Shown here piece after piece: positions 20,439 through 30,373 of a stretch of DNA of 64,000 nucleotides. Source of the DNA: Micromonospora chokoriensis. Lineage in GTDB: Bacteria > Actinomycetota > Actinomycetes > Mycobacteriales > Micromonosporaceae. Below the pieces are notes generated by a model, which was given only the letters and a program-made list of their open reading frames with translations, was not told where the DNA came from and made no database searches. Each line of letters starts with the position of its first letter. Positions within the stretch are counted from its first letter, which is position 1. The DNA is taken from contig NZ_JOAN01000001.1 in assembly GCF_000718555.1 (NCBI RefSeq), forward strand, positions 695,616 through 759,615, given 5' to 3'. The position numbers were made by a program, and so were the translations under genes.

Positions 20439-23400
20439 TCATCTCATGCCGCGTAGGGCGGTCTGTAGGCGTTCCTGGGCGCGGCGGCGGCGCTCGTTGC
20501 TCGCGCCGAGCACCAGCAGCAGGATGCCCATCGGGATCAGCGCCAGCCACGGGCCGAGGCTGAACAGCGCGTGGATCGCGGTGATCGCGGTGACCGACGC
20601 GCCGACGATCACTGGTGCCTGCTGTCGACTGGACGAGCCGAAGATCAGCACCGCGACCGCGCCGAGCAGCAGCAGCATCTGCCGCATCGTGCTGGACTCG
20701 GTGGCCAGCACGATGGCCAGCGTCGGCACGAAGGCGGCGACCAGTGCCGGCCCGTACGCCACCCAACTGCTCAGGTCTGGTCGGTGGCGCAACTCCAGGA
20801 CTCCGACGAGGAGGGCCAACGCGGCGAACGGCAGCGTGTACGCCTCGGGCAGTGCCACGTCGGCGACTCGCATCAGGATCCACCAGGCGGTGATCTCGCA
20901 GACCACCACCGCCCAGAACAGGATCCGGCGTTCCACCGGCCGGCGGCCAGGTCGGGTCGCCGCCACGCCGAGGACCGCACCCCAGGCCGCCAGCAGTGCG
21001 GCGATGTGTCGAGGTGAGTCGAAGGCGAGGGCCAGCGCGATCAGTGCGGCTGCGTACCCGCTCCACTGCACCGTGGCGGCCTCACGTTGGGCCTCCGGTT
21101 GCCGCAACCGGGGCAGGACCGCTGCGAAGACCTGGAGGGCGGCCCCGACCGCGAGCACCCCGAACGCGGACCAGACCGCGGCCAGCCCGGCGATCAGGCC
21201 GGCGGTGAGCACGAAGAGTTGCGCCATCAACGAGGCGAAGAGCCAGCCGAGGATGCGGGCCCGCTGGGTGGTCCCGAACAGGGCCGCCACCACGCCCACG
21301 CCGACCGCCCCGCCGAGGGTGAACAGGGTCAGCTCTCGGGCGGCGAGACTCCCGGCGAGCCCGGCGCCACCCGCGGCCAGCCCGATGACGAAGACCAGGA
21401 CCCGGGCCAGCCGCAGCGAGCGGGCCGGCTCGACCAGCGGCGGTGGTGGGGTCAGCGCGAGGCCGAGCATCGCGATGGTGAAGACGGAGAGCGCCGCGAG
21501 GGTGCTCGCCGGCCAGCCGCTGCCCAGCGCGATGGGCGCGATCAGCAGCGTGACGGCGGCCCCGGGCAGCACCACCGGCACGGCACGGGATCGTCGTCCA
21601 CCGCTGAATCCGGTGGCGGCGAGTGCCGCGGTCGCGGTGAGCAGCAGCGCCGTGAGCACGTGGGTGGGGTCCACCACGTCCGGCGGTGGGGTGAGCAGCT
21701 CCGGTGGTGGGCCCTGCCAGATTCGGGTGAGCGTGCGGTGCGGCTCGACCAGAGCGGCGACCAGCGCGGGTGCGATCGAGGCGAGGGCCAACGCGGTCGG
21801 GACCGCCGCTGCGGCCAACGCGCCCGCGGCCGGGTTGACCCGCCACCGCCGTCGCTCCGGGTCATCCGGCAGCCGCCGTAGGGCGCCGTCGAGCCGTACC
21901 GCCCAGCGCCGGACCGGCGCAGCGGAGATGGTGGGCGGCACGGTGGCCGCTCGGATCAGCTCGGCCAGCACGCCGAGCAGGCCGGCCGCCGCCGCGTAGA
22001 CGCCGGCAGCAAGGCCGGTGGGGATGGCGGCGAGGGCGCTGATGGTGGCCCCGCCGACCACCGCCACGCTGACCCAGGGCAGATATTGCGGCACCTGCCG
22101 ACGGACCGCGGCCACGGCGGCCAGGCCGAGGCTGGTCGCGGCCAGCGCGGCGGTCAGCACCACCTGCGCCGAGTGTTCGAACTGGGCGGCCAGTGCCGCC
22201 ACCGCACCGGGGAGGGCCAGCAGGGCGGCACCAATCGCCGCTCCGCCGATCTGCGCCAGGTGCGGCGGCATCCCCTCGGTGTCGATGTCGGTGACCTGTG
22301 GGCCGGCGAGGACGCGGGCCAGCGTGGCCACCACCACGCCGATCAGAGCGATGCTGCCCAGCGCCAGCGCTGTCGTCCATGGTCGGACCAGTCCGGCTCC
22401 GGCGGCGTGCAGCGCGACAACCCCGGCCACAGTGGCCCGGGACAGCCCGGCGCGCGCCTCCTCGGTGGCCACTGCGGCCATGCCGAACACGGTGGCGACC
22501 ATTCCGCCGACCAGCACCGGCGCCCACCAGGCCAGATCGAACGCGGCCGGCGCGCCGATCGTGGCGAGCACGGCCGCCACGCCGGACACGTCCCAGCGCC
22601 AGGGCGGCGGGAGCAGGATGCCGGCGGCGACGGCCAGCAGCGCCAGCGCGACCGGTGCCTGCCAGGTCGCCCCGCCGACGGGAGCGGCCGGCCAGTCGCT
22701 GAGGTCGCCCCTCCAGATCGGGCCGGGGGTGGCCAGCACGCCGACCCCACCGCGCACCGCCGACCAACCGGCGAGTACGCCGATCAGGGCACCTCCGACG
22801 GCGAGACCGAGGATCGGCCCGCGTCGCCACTCCTCCGGCATGCTGCGGGCGCCCACGGCGACCACCAGGAGTAGGGCGGCCGCCACCGCCAGTTGGCCGC
22901 CCGGGGCGAATACCGCCCCGATCCGTACCAGCGTGGCGATCAGGGCGGTGGTGACCGCCGCGGCGGCCAGGTCCGAGCCGTCGAGGGTGAGGTCGGCCCG
23001 ACGGCCGGCGTCGATCGAGGGGGCCAGGAAGAGCAGCACCGCCGCGACCAGCAGGAGCGCCCCCACCCAGGCGTCGGCGACTGTCGCACCGGGCGCCCCG
23101 AACGCGGCGGCGGTGACCATCAGCGCGCCCAGCCCGGTGCCGACCGACAGTGGTGCGGGGATGCGGCGCTGGGAGACCTGCACGACGGCGGCGTAGCCGA
23201 GGGTCACGCAGACCGCCAGGAAGCTGGCCGCCAGGACCGGGACGGTCACCTCGCGGAGGCTGGCCGGGGTGGGGGTCGGGTCGCTGGGCATGCTGGCGGC
23301 CACGAACGCGGCCACCGCCCCGGGCAGCGCGAACGCGGCGCCTCCGGCGGCCCAGGCGGTGACCGTGTCGGAGGCAGCCGAGGCGATCCGGATCCGGGGC

Positions 23401-25334
23401 GCCAGCGCGACAAGCGTGCCGGCCACGAACAGGGTGATCAGGACCGCGGCGGTGAGGGTGGGGCTGGCCAGGCTGGCACCCGCGCCGAAGAGGCCCACCA
23501 CGGCCGCCCCGATGGCGTGCGCGACCGCGGCTCGGTCGGTGCGGGCGGAGAGCCCGATGACCCCGATGCCGATCGCGGTGATCACCATTGGCCAGGGTGC
23601 CGTCGCCCAGCCGAGACCGAACGAGGCCGGAACGGCGAGCGCGGTCAGCGCCGCGCCGGCGACCGCGAACTCGCGGCGGATCTCGGTGGGCAGGGCCAGC
23701 ACAGCCGCGATGGTGAGCAGGAACGCGGCACCCGCGAGCTGCCAGGTGGTCGGCCCGACCGCGGCGGCCAATTCGCTCGGATACCGGCTGAGGTCGGCGT
23801 CCCAGGCGGGCAGCGCTGCCCGGACCGGTGCCACCCCGGCGCGGAGCGCGCCGCCAGCGACCATCAGACCGCTGACGGTCAGCGCCACCGCCGAGGCGAT
23901 CTGTGGGCCACGTCGGGCCGCCTCCGGGACCGCGCGTACCGCCAGCCCGGTCACCGTGATCACGGCTGCGATCAGCAGCAGCGCCCGGCCTGGGAATGCC
24001 ACCGAGGCGATTCGGCTGAACGCGCCGATCACAGCCAGGGTGACGATGCCGGCCGCCACGTCGGGCAGCGGCGGGCGACGCAGCACCAGCGCGCCGGCCA
24101 GCCCAACCGTCGCGGCCAGCAGCAGCACCACCCCGGCGCCGGTCGCGGTCGGCACGGTCTGCGCCCGCAGCAGGGCGGTGACCGCGTACGCCAGGGAGAC
24201 GGCGACGGCCACCGCGTGCAGCAACCAGGTCAGTTGGCGCAGGCCGGGCACCGGGCGGGCCGGCTGTCGTTCGGTGGAGCCCGCGCTGGCGTCGATCAGC
24301 TCGGCGGCCTCCTCCGGGTCGCCCTCCGGCCGGCTCTCGGCATCGCGTTCGCGAGGCGCGGACGGCGTGCCCGACGGCGTCAGGTCCTGCCGGACGGGGC
24401 GTTCGACGGCAATGCCGGAGCGGGCCAGGCCGAGGTTGACGAGGGCGACCAGGGCCAGCACCAGCGCCCAGCCGCCCGGACCGGTGATCCGGTCGTACGC
24501 CAGCAGCGGCAGCACCGGCTGCGCGGCGAGCACGGTGGCGAAGCGAGGCGCGCGCAGACCCGTCCAACCGGCGTACGCGAGTGCGACGGCGGCGGTGACC
24601 GCGAAGATCACCCCAGCGAAGATCGTGGCGGAGGTGCTGCCGGCGCCGATCCGGTCCACCGCCCAGAGGGCGTTGCCGGCGAGCGGCACCAGCAGCAGAC
24701 CGACCGCGGCGATGGTCTCGGCGGTCGAGGTGAGCCCGCGCCGGGCCAGTGCCGGCGGTGCGAGCAGCATCAGCACGGTGGCCAAGAGCAGGATGCCGAG
24801 CCGGGCCAGCGCGTCCATCGAGCTGGTGGCGACTGCGGCGAAGACCACCGCGGCCACCCCGAGCAGCAGCGCACCCAGCCCGAGAGGGATGTTCTGCACC
24901 TCGCGCGAGGAGGCCTCCGGCGGGTGCTCCGGGTCGTCCACGTCCAGCCAGGTGGCCCGGGGCGGGGGCGGTGGCGGGTCCTCCGGGGCGTGTGGGGTGC
25001 CCTGGCGGGGCACCCGGGGCGGTGCCGTGGTGGTGGCGGTCGGTGGCCGCCGGCCGGGGCGGCGACGCAGCACCCGGCGTGGCCGGGTGGCCTGCTTGAG
25101 GCGTTCCTCGCCGGCGTGGGCGAGGATGTCTCGCTGGAAGAGCGCGGCCTGCATCTTGGCGGCGATCTGCCGCTGCTCGCGTGCGATGGCGGCGTCGCGC
25201 GCCTTCATCTCCGCGATTGAGCGCTCAATGTCCGCCAGGTGCTCGACCCACTGTGGTTGATCTGCCCCACAGTTCGGGCATCGGACGGCCGGCTTGATCT
25301 CCCGGCCGCACGAGGAGCATTGAAAGGTCGCCAC
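20439..25334 (-). CDS. Very large multi-pass membrane protein with N-terminal zinc ribbon
   Basis: A 1631-residue protein. It opens with a zinc ribbon (C6, C9, C19, C22 in CSSC and CPNC), then a predicted coiled coil (about 30-80) and a basic and Pro-rich linker. The remaining roughly 1470 residues, from about 160, are an almost unbroken series of hydrophobic helices separated by short loops, rich in Ala, Val, Leu and Gly; by eye there are well over 30. I believe databases call relatives SCO7613 C-terminal domain-containing membrane proteins. No transport or enzyme motif is visible and the role is unknown. The start is GTG 25334 with GGAGG upstream. It stands alone. Confidence 0.85.
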   Translation of the reverse strand: MATFQCSSCGREIKPAVRCPNCGADQPQWVEHLADIERSIAEMKARDAAIAREQRQIAAKMQAALFQRDILAHAGEERLKQATRPRRVLRRRPGRRPPTATTTAPPRVPRQGTPHAPEDPPPPPPRATWLDVDDPEHPPEASSREVQNIPLGLGALLLGVAAVVFAAVATSSMDALARLGILLLATVLMLLAPPALARRGLTSTAETIAAVGLLLVPLAGNALWAVDRIGAGSTSATIFAGVIFAVTAAVALAYAGWTGLRAPRFATVLAAQPVLPLLAYDRITGPGGWALVLALVALVNLGLARSGIAVERPVRQDLTPSGTPSAPRERDAESRPEGDPEEAAELIDASAGSTERQPARPVPGLRQLTWLLHAVAVAVSLAYAVTALLRAQTVPTATGAGVVLLLAATVGLAGALVLRRPPLPDVAAGIVTLAVIGAFSRIASVAFPGRALLLIAAVITVTGLAVRAVPEAARRGPQIASAVALTVSGLMVAGGALRAGVAPVRAALPAWDADLSRYPSELAAAVGPTTWQLAGAAFLLTIAAVLALPTEIRREFAVAGAALTALAVPASFGLGWATAPWPMVITAIGIGVIGLSARTDRAAVAHAIGAAVVGLFGAGASLASPTLTAAVLITLFVAGTLVALAPRIRIASAASDTVTAWAAGGAAFALPGAVAAFVAASMPSDPTPTPASLREVTVPVLAASFLAVCVTLGYAAVVQVSQRRIPAPLSVGTGLGALMVTAAAFGAPGATVADAWVGALLLVAAVLLFLAPSIDAGRRADLTLDGSDLAAAAVTTALIATLVRIGAVFAPGGQLAVAAALLLVVAVGARSMPEEWRRGPILGLAVGGALIGVLAGWSAVRGGVGVLATPGPIWRGDLSDWPAAPVGGATWQAPVALALLAVAAGILLPPPWRWDVSGVAAVLATIGAPAAFDLAWWAPVLVGGMVATVFGMAAVATEEARAGLSRATVAGVVALHAAGAGLVRPWTTALALGSIALIGVVVATLARVLAGPQVTDIDTEGMPPHLAQIGGAAIGAALLALPGAVAALAAQFEHSAQVVLTAALAATSLGLAAVAAVRRQVPQYLPWVSVAVVGGATISALAAIPTGLAAGVYAAAAGLLGVLAELIRAATVPPTISAAPVRRWAVRLDGALRRLPDDPERRRWRVNPAAGALAAAAVPTALALASIAPALVAALVEPHRTLTRIWQGPPPELLTPPPDVVDPTHVLTALLLTATAALAATGFSGGRRSRAVPVVLPGAAVTLLIAPIALGSGWPASTLAALSVFTIAMLGLALTPPPPLVEPARSLRLARVLVFVIGLAAGGAGLAGSLAARELTLFTLGGAVGVGVVAALFGTTQRARILGWLFASLMAQLFVLTAGLIAGLAAVWSAFGVLAVGAALQVFAAVLPRLRQPEAQREAATVQWSGYAAALIALALAFDSPRHIAALLAAWGAVLGVAATRPGRRPVERRILFWAVVVCEITAWWILMRVADVALPEAYTLPFAALALLVGVLELRHRPDLSSWVAYGPALVAAFVPTLAIVLATESSTMRQMLLLLGAVAVLIFGSSSRQQAPVIVGASVTAITAIHALFSLGPWLALIPMGILLLVLGASNERRRRAQERLQTALRGMR

Positions 25335-25433
25335 GACACCCCTCCACCCGCACTGTGGACTCCCACTGTCGCAGCATGCCCAAAGCTGGCGCGGATTTCG
25401 ACTCTTGTCGGCGGGTCCGGGGCAAACAACGAC

Positions 25434-25470
25434 ACCGGCCGGCCATCCAGATGCTCGATGACCGGCCGGT
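25434..25470 (-). terminator. Hairpin downstream of the UDP-glucose dehydrogenase gene
   Basis: ACCGGCCGG (25434-25442) pairs perfectly with CCGGCCGGT (25462-25470) around a 19-base loop. It begins 14 bases past the stop codon at 25485. It is a good candidate for transcription termination between this gene and the following large membrane protein on the same strand. Confidence 0.6.
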
Positions 25471-25484
25471 GGGCGTCGAATTCG

Positions 25485-26912
25485 TCAGGGGCGACCCATG
25501 CCCCGGTACTCCCAGCCCGCCTGGGTCCACAGTGCCGGGTCCAGGCAGTTGCGGCCGTCGACGACCTTGCGGCCGTTGACCAGCTCGCCGAGGGCGACCG
25601 GGTCGGCGTTGCGGAAGTCGGCCCACTCGGTGAGGACGCAGACCAGGTCGGCGCCGCTGACCGCCTCGTTGATGCCGCTCTCGTAGGTCAGCTCGGGGAC
25701 CGCGCGGCGGGCGTTCTCGGTGCCCTGCGGGTCGTACACGTGCACGTCGGCGCCGGCCTTGTGCAGCAGCGCGGCGACGGCGAGCGCCGGGGCGTCGCGG
25801 ACGTCGTCGGTGTTGGGCTTGAAGGTGGCGCCGAGCACGGCGATCCGAGTGCCGGAGAAGTCCGGGCCGGCCGGGCCGGAGCGGCGGCCGAGCAGGTCCG
25901 CGGCGAGCTGGAGCACCCGGGTGCGCCGACGCAGGTTGATCAGGTCGACCTCGTGCAGGAAGCGCAGCGCCTCACCGGCGCCCAGCTCCTGCGCGCGGGC
26001 CTGGAAGGCCCGGATGTCCTTGGGCAGGCAGGCGCCGCCGAAGCCGAGGCCGGCCTGGAGGAACCGGTTGCCGATCCGCGGGTCGTAGCCGATCGCGCGG
26101 GCCAGCTGGGTCACATCGCCACCGGAGGCCTCGCAGACCTCGGCCATCGCGTTGATGAAGGAGATCTTGGTGGCGAGGAAGGCGTTCGCGGCGACCTTGA
26201 CCAGCTCGGCGGTGGAGAAGTCGGTGACCACCAGGGGCACCTCGCGGTCCTCCGTGGCGGCCAGGTCGAAGACGCCCTTGTGCGCGGCGTAGAGCATGCC
26301 GTTGGCCCACTCGCTCTTGACGCCGACCACGATCCGGTTGGGCCGCAGGACGTCGTCGACGGCGAAGCCCTCCTGGAGGAACTCGGGGCTCCACGCCACC
26401 TCGACGTCCAGGTCGTTGGGGGTGTGCTTGCCGACGAGCTGCTCGACCCACTCGGCGGTGCCGACCGGCACGGTGGACTTGCCGACGATCAACGCCTTGC
26501 GGGTCAGGTGCTGCGCGAGGCTGGTGACCGACGCCTCGACGTACGACAGGTCGGCGCCCATGCCGTCGGCCCGCTGCGGGGTGCCGACGCAGATGAAGTG
26601 CACGTCACCGAAGTCGGCGGTCTCGGCGATGTCGGTGCTGAACCGGAGGCGGCCGGCGGCGAGGTTGCGCCGGAGCAGCTCGTCCAGGCCGGGCTCGTGG
26701 ATCGGCACCTGACCGGCGTTGAGCATTGCGATCTTGTCGGCGTCGACGTCGAACCCGAGTACCTCGTACCCCAGTTCCGCGTAGCAGATGGCGTACGTCG
26801 CACCGAGGTAGCCGGTCCCAAGGAACGTCACCCGCGGCCGGGGTGCGCCCGAGGGCGGGGTCACCGCGGCGATCGCGGGGGTCGGCTGGATGGTGGGGTA
26901 GGGGATCGTCAC
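25485..26912 (-). CDS. ugd: UDP-glucose 6-dehydrogenase
   Basis: A 475-residue NAD-dependent enzyme that oxidises UDP-glucose to UDP-glucuronate, a precursor of surface polysaccharides or decorated natural products. The NAD loop is FLGTGYLGATYA (GxGYxG at 32-37). KSTVPVGT and SPEFLQEG are conserved, and the catalytic cysteine is C295 in FGGACLPKD. LGATFKPNTDDVRDAPA marks the C-terminal UDP-binding domain. I chose GTG 26912 because GGAG lies about 10 bases upstream; the upstream 53 codons look non-coding. The first 25 residues, rich in Pro, are an extension relative to most homologues. Confidence 0.93.
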   Translation of the reverse strand: MTIPYPTIQPTPAIAAVTPPSGAPRPRVTFLGTGYLGATYAICYAELGYEVLGFDVDADKIAMLNAGQVPIHEPGLDELLRRNLAAGRLRFSTDIAETADFGDVHFICVGTPQRADGMGADLSYVEASVTSLAQHLTRKALIVGKSTVPVGTAEWVEQLVGKHTPNDLDVEVAWSPEFLQEGFAVDDVLRPNRIVVGVKSEWANGMLYAAHKGVFDLAATEDREVPLVVTDFSTAELVKVAANAFLATKISFINAMAEVCEASGGDVTQLARAIGYDPRIGNRFLQAGLGFGGACLPKDIRAFQARAQELGAGEALRFLHEVDLINLRRRTRVLQLAADLLGRRSGPAGPDFSGTRIAVLGATFKPNTDDVRDAPALAVAALLHKAGADVHVYDPQGTENARRAVPELTYESGINEAVSGADLVCVLTEWADFRNADPVALGELVNGRKVVDGRNCLDPALWTQAGWEYRGMGRP

Positions 26913-27162
26913 GCCTGTCTTCTCCGCTCGCACTGGCGTCGCGTCGTCGCGGCGCATTCTGCTGCGGCGCCTGGGCGGGGCACCGGAGGGTGGCTCACTG
27001 TCTCGGTCTCCATCATCGCCCAGCGCGTGAGGTGCACCATCCTGCCCATACCTACGCGCCGGTAACATCACCTGAACTGCAGTCGCTAGTCTTCAGTCTG
27101 CGCGGTCGGCGGTCAGGAGTCGTCACAGACTGCGCATGATAGCGGTGAAGGGGAGGGCCGAG

Positions 27163-28329
27163 ATGGCCGCAGGGGAGTCGTTCGACGTCTACCGGTTGCC
27201 CGAGGAGCACCAGGCGATCCGGGAGGCGGTGCGTGCGGTCTGCGCCGCCAAGGTGGCTCCGCACGCCGCCGAGGCCGATGAGACCGGGGAATTCCCGAAG
27301 GCGTCCTACGACGCGCTGCGGGCGGCCGACTTCCACGCGCCGCACATCCCCGAGGAGTACGGCGGCGCGGGCGCTGACGCGCTGGCCACCGCCATCGTGA
27401 TCGAGGAAGTGGCCCGTGCCTGCGCGTCCTCTTCGCTGATCCCGGCGGTGAACAAGCTCGGCACGATGCCGCTGCTGTTGTCCGGATCCGCCGAGATCAA
27501 GAGTCGTTACCTGCCGCCGGTCGCGGCCGGCGACGCGATGTTCTCGTACTGCCTCTCCGAGCCGGAGGCGGGCAGCGACGCGGCGTCGATGACCACCAGA
27601 GCCGTACGTGACGCAGATCACTGGGTGCTCAACGGGGTGAAGCGCTGGATCACGAACGCCGGAGTGTCCGAGTTCTACACCGTCTTCGCCGTCACCGACC
27701 CGTCCGCCCGGTCCCGGGGCATCTCCGCCTTCGTGGTCGAGAAGTCCGATCCAGGGGTCAGCTTCGGTGCGCCGGAGAAGAAGCTCGGCATCAAGGGCTC
27801 GCCCACCCGCGAGGTCTACCTCGACAACGTACGGATCCCGGCCGACCGGATGATCGGCGCGGAGGGCACCGGCTTCGCCACCGCGATGAAGACCCTGGAC
27901 CACACCCGGGTCACCATTGCCGCGCAGGCCGTCGGGATCGCGCAGGGCGCGCTCGACTACGCCAAGGGGTACGTGGCCGAGCGTCGGCAGTTCGGCAAGG
28001 CGGTCGCCGAGTTCCAGGGGATCCAGTTCATGCTCGCCGACATGGGCATGAAGCTGGAGGCGGCCCGGCAGCTCACGTACGCGGCAGCCGGCAAGTCCGA
28101 GCGCGGCGACGCGGATCTCACCTACTTCGGCGCGGCGGCGAAGTGCTTCGCCTCGGACGCCGCCATGGAGATCACCACGGACGCGGTGCAGTTGCTCGGT
28201 GGTTACGGCTACACCCGCGACTACCCGGTCGAGCGGATGATGCGGGACGCCAAGATCACCCAGATCTACGAGGGCACCAACCAGGTGCAGCGGATCGTCA
28301 TGGCCCGGCAGTTGCTGGCCGACGTCTAG
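27163..28329 (+). CDS. Acyl-CoA dehydrogenase (FadE25-like)
   Basis: A 388-residue FAD enzyme that introduces an alpha-beta double bond into acyl-CoA. Typical blocks are [15 protein letters not shown] (FAD and substrate contact), [15 protein letters not shown], and [20 protein letters not shown]. The C-terminal [34 protein letters not shown] contains the glutamate that acts as catalytic base in most members (IYEGT). I chose ATG 27163 because AAGGGGAGG lies 6 bases upstream. Length and its position near purEK match FadE25 of mycobacteria. A promoter-like TAGTCT is at 27088-27093. Confidence 0.93.
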   Translation: MAAGESFDVYRLPEEHQAIREAVRAVCAAKVAPHAAEADETGEFPKASYDALRAADFHAPHIPEEYGGAGADALATAIVIEEVARACASSSLIPAVNKLGTMPLLLSGSAEIKSRYLPPVAAGDAMFSYCLSEPEAGSDAASMTTRAVRDADHWVLNGVKRWITNAGVSEFYTVFAVTDPSARSRGISAFVVEKSDPGVSFGAPEKKLGIKGSPTREVYLDNVRIPADRMIGAEGTGFATAMKTLDHTRVTIAAQAVGIAQGALDYAKGYVAERRQFGKAVAEFQGIQFMLADMGMKLEAARQLTYAAAGKSERGDADLTYFGAAAKCFASDAAMEITTDAVQLLGGYGYTRDYPVERMMRDAKITQIYEGTNQVQRIVMARQLLADV

Positions 28330-28334
28330 GACGG

Positions 28335-28368
28335 GTTCCGGTGCTCCGGGATCCCGGAGCACCGGAAC
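28335..28368. terminator. Perfect 34-base palindrome, bidirectional terminator
   Basis: Bases 28335-28368 read identically on both strands: the 17-base arms meet at the central GGGATCCC. It lies 5 bases after the acyl-CoA dehydrogenase stop and 5 bases before the stop of the convergent membrane gene. Such a placement suits a terminator that works in both directions. Confidence 0.75.
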
Positions 28369-28373
28369 GTCCG

Positions 28374-28988
28374 TCACCGATCGGGGCCGGTCTCGCTCAC
28401 CGGCCGCACGGGGCAACCCCGCAGGGCGTACGCGAGCAGCCCGGTCACGGCCAGGATGACGGCACAGACGGTGGCGGCGGTGGTCCCGGCGGGTTGGATC
28501 AACCAGCCGGCAACCTGCATCTTCAGATCCCCGCTTGGCCCCATCATCGGCAGTACCGCGATGAGGGTCCAGGTCATCGGGGCGATCCAGGCCAGGGCGG
28601 CACCCAGCACCGTGGCGCCGAGCGCGGTGAGCCCGAGTAGCCCGGCGGTGTTGCGCAGCACGAGGGCGAACGGCTCGTAGCGCGTGTCGGTGATCGTGCT
28701 GAGGGACAACAGCGCGGTGATCACCCCGGCGGCGAGCAGCAGGTGCCCGGCGCGGCGTACCGGCCAGTTGACCGCCATGGTGTGGTCGAGGGCGTCGTCG
28801 GCACCGTTGAGGGTGGTGCCGACCGCGACCGCCGCCAGCATGATGGCGAGGCTGGCCGTCCGGGCGCTGATGGTCGTCGAGTCGGTGTAGGCCAGCGACA
28901 GCGCCCACATCAGCACGATCAGAGCGGTCACGGTGGCCAGGGCGAGGGGGACGCGGCGCGAGCGCAGGTGCAGCTGGAGCCACCTCAC
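28374..28988 (-). CDS. Membrane protein, last gene of the ECF/ABC operon
   Basis: A 204-residue integral membrane protein with about six helices (LALATVTALIVLMWALSLAY, ASLAIMLAAVAVGTTL, HLLLAAGVITALLSL, AGLLGLTALGATVLGAALAWIA and others). No family motif is recognised. It may be a second permease-type subunit of the ABC system encoded just upstream. The start is GTG 28988, which overlaps the previous stop as GTGA; the open frame continues far upstream but only inside that gene. Confidence 0.7.
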   Translation of the reverse strand: MRWLQLHLRSRRVPLALATVTALIVLMWALSLAYTDSTTISARTASLAIMLAAVAVGTTLNGADDALDHTMAVNWPVRRAGHLLLAAGVITALLSLSTITDTRYEPFALVLRNTAGLLGLTALGATVLGAALAWIAPMTWTLIAVLPMMGPSGDLKMQVAGWLIQPAGTTAATVCAVILAVTGLLAYALRGCPVRPVSETGPDR

Positions 28989-30373
28989 GGCTGGTCCGCC
29001 GGCAGGATCGACACCAGCTCGTCGTCCCGGCAGGCCAGTGCGCCCTCGCGGGCCGCTCCCATCCGACGTTGCTGCTCGGCCTCCGGAAGGCTCACCAGCG
29101 CCTGGTACGCGCTCTGCAGCCGTGCCATCTCCGTGGGATGCCAGCCGGACTGCGGGGCGGGTGGGCGACCAATCAGCCAGGCGGCGGCGACCATCCGGGC
29201 CCGGTACACCTCGCCGCTGATCGACTGCTCGGCGCACTCCTGCTGCCAGGCAGCCTCCAGCAGGGACGGCAGGAAGTAGTCGCCGGACAGGTCGGCGTGC
29301 CCGCCGCGGTCGATCGTGGGAGTCTCGAAGACGATCGTGTCGGGGGAGTGCCGGGCCGGTGCCGTGTGCGGGTCCAGCCGCGCCCAGTAGTCGACCTGTC
29401 GGGTCTCCACCGCCCGGGCGGGTGCGTTGGGCAGCTTCGCCGCCATCATGGCGAGCGCCTGGCGGGCGGGGCCGACGACGTCGGGCAGCAGCGCCGCGTG
29501 CGCCCGCGTCACGCAGACCTGCGGGCCGTCGTCGTCGCAGACCAGCTCGATGGCGACCGGGTCGACGACCGCCGCCCCGCGGGCTCCGCCGACGGGCAGG
29601 AGCGGTAGGGCGACCGCGACGCCGAGCACCGCCGGGAGCAGGGCGAACGCGATGGCGCGGCGACGGCCCGCGCCGAGCAGCAGCAGGCCGGTCGCGGCCA
29701 GGGACACCAGCCACAGCGCCTGGAGCAGGCTGACCGACGTCGCGACCGTCTGGAAGTCGTCCAGGCCGGTGAAGGTCGGTACGAGTAGCACCGCTGCCGG
29801 TTCCGGCCGGAAGTACGTGAGATCCGTGCTCATCGCGGGCGACGTGACGAACTCCGGAACCAACCCCACCAGGACGAAACCGACCACGGCGAGGATCGGT
29901 GCGGTGATCACCCGGGGCACGGCCCGGCCGGCGGCCATGCCCAGCCAACCCGCGGCGATCAGCGCCAGCACGCCGACCGCGGTGACCGCGATCGTCGCGC
30001 TCGGGAAGTATCCCGACGTCGGCACCACCCATCCGGCCGCGATGAGGAAGACCAAGAGGTACGCGGTCACCACCGAGACCGCGAGAGCGCTGGCGCTCGG
30101 GATGACGCGCTGCCACCGCGGCCGGACGGTGCTGGCGAACAACTCGTTGACGCGGTAGCGCGCGTCGCGCTGCCCCATCCACGCCCCACCGGCCAGCGCG
30201 AGCGGCAGCAGCACCATCAGCATGGACCGGCCTATCACCGCCAGCTGCATCCACCGCCCCGCGAAGAACTGGGTGGACGACAGCAGCAGCGCTGCGCCGG
30301 TCACCAGCAACAACAGGGCGGTGCCCAGCGCCGCCGAACGGCGCAGCTCGATGCGCAGGATGCGTCCCGTCAT
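28985..30373 (-). CDS. ABC-type permease-like membrane protein with extracytoplasmic region
   Basis: A 462-residue protein. The first 290 residues contain about six or seven membrane helices (LGTALLLLVTGAALLLSS, IGRSMLMVLLPLALAGGAW, VVTAYLLVFLIAAGW and later). The C-terminal 170 residues are hydrophilic, with three cysteines, and probably lie outside the membrane. Directly after an ABC ATPase gene and overlapping it by four bases (ATGA), it is the likely membrane partner. The nature of the substrate is unknown. The start is ATG 30373. Confidence 0.72.
   Translation of the reverse strand: MTGRILRIELRRSAALGTALLLLVTGAALLLSSTQFFAGRWMQLAVIGRSMLMVLLPLALAGGAWMGQRDARYRVNELFASTVRPRWQRVIPSASALAVSVVTAYLLVFLIAAGWVVPTSGYFPSATIAVTAVGVLALIAAGWLGMAAGRAVPRVITAPILAVVGFVLVGLVPEFVTSPAMSTDLTYFRPEPAAVLLVPTFTGLDDFQTVATSVSLLQALWLVSLAATGLLLLGAGRRRAIAFALLPAVLGVAVALPLLPVGGARGAAVVDPVAIELVCDDDGPQVCVTRAHAALLPDVVGPARQALAMMAAKLPNAPARAVETRQVDYWARLDPHTAPARHSPDTIVFETPTIDRGGHADLSGDYFLPSLLEAAWQQECAEQSISGEVYRARMVAAAWLIGRPPAPQSGWHPTEMARLQSAYQALVSLPEAEQQRRMGAAREGALACRDDELVSILPADQP

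Noticed and set aside
22893..25260. Two long forward frames (775 and 663 codons) across the large membrane gene
   Set aside because: Both are mirror frames of the membrane protein; they are Arg/Gly- or Ala/Ser/Arg-rich and have no recognisable starts or motifs.
27052..28983. Long reverse frame across the acyl-CoA dehydrogenase gene
   Set aside because: Antisense shadow; it also crosses the 34-base bidirectional terminator and lacks family features.
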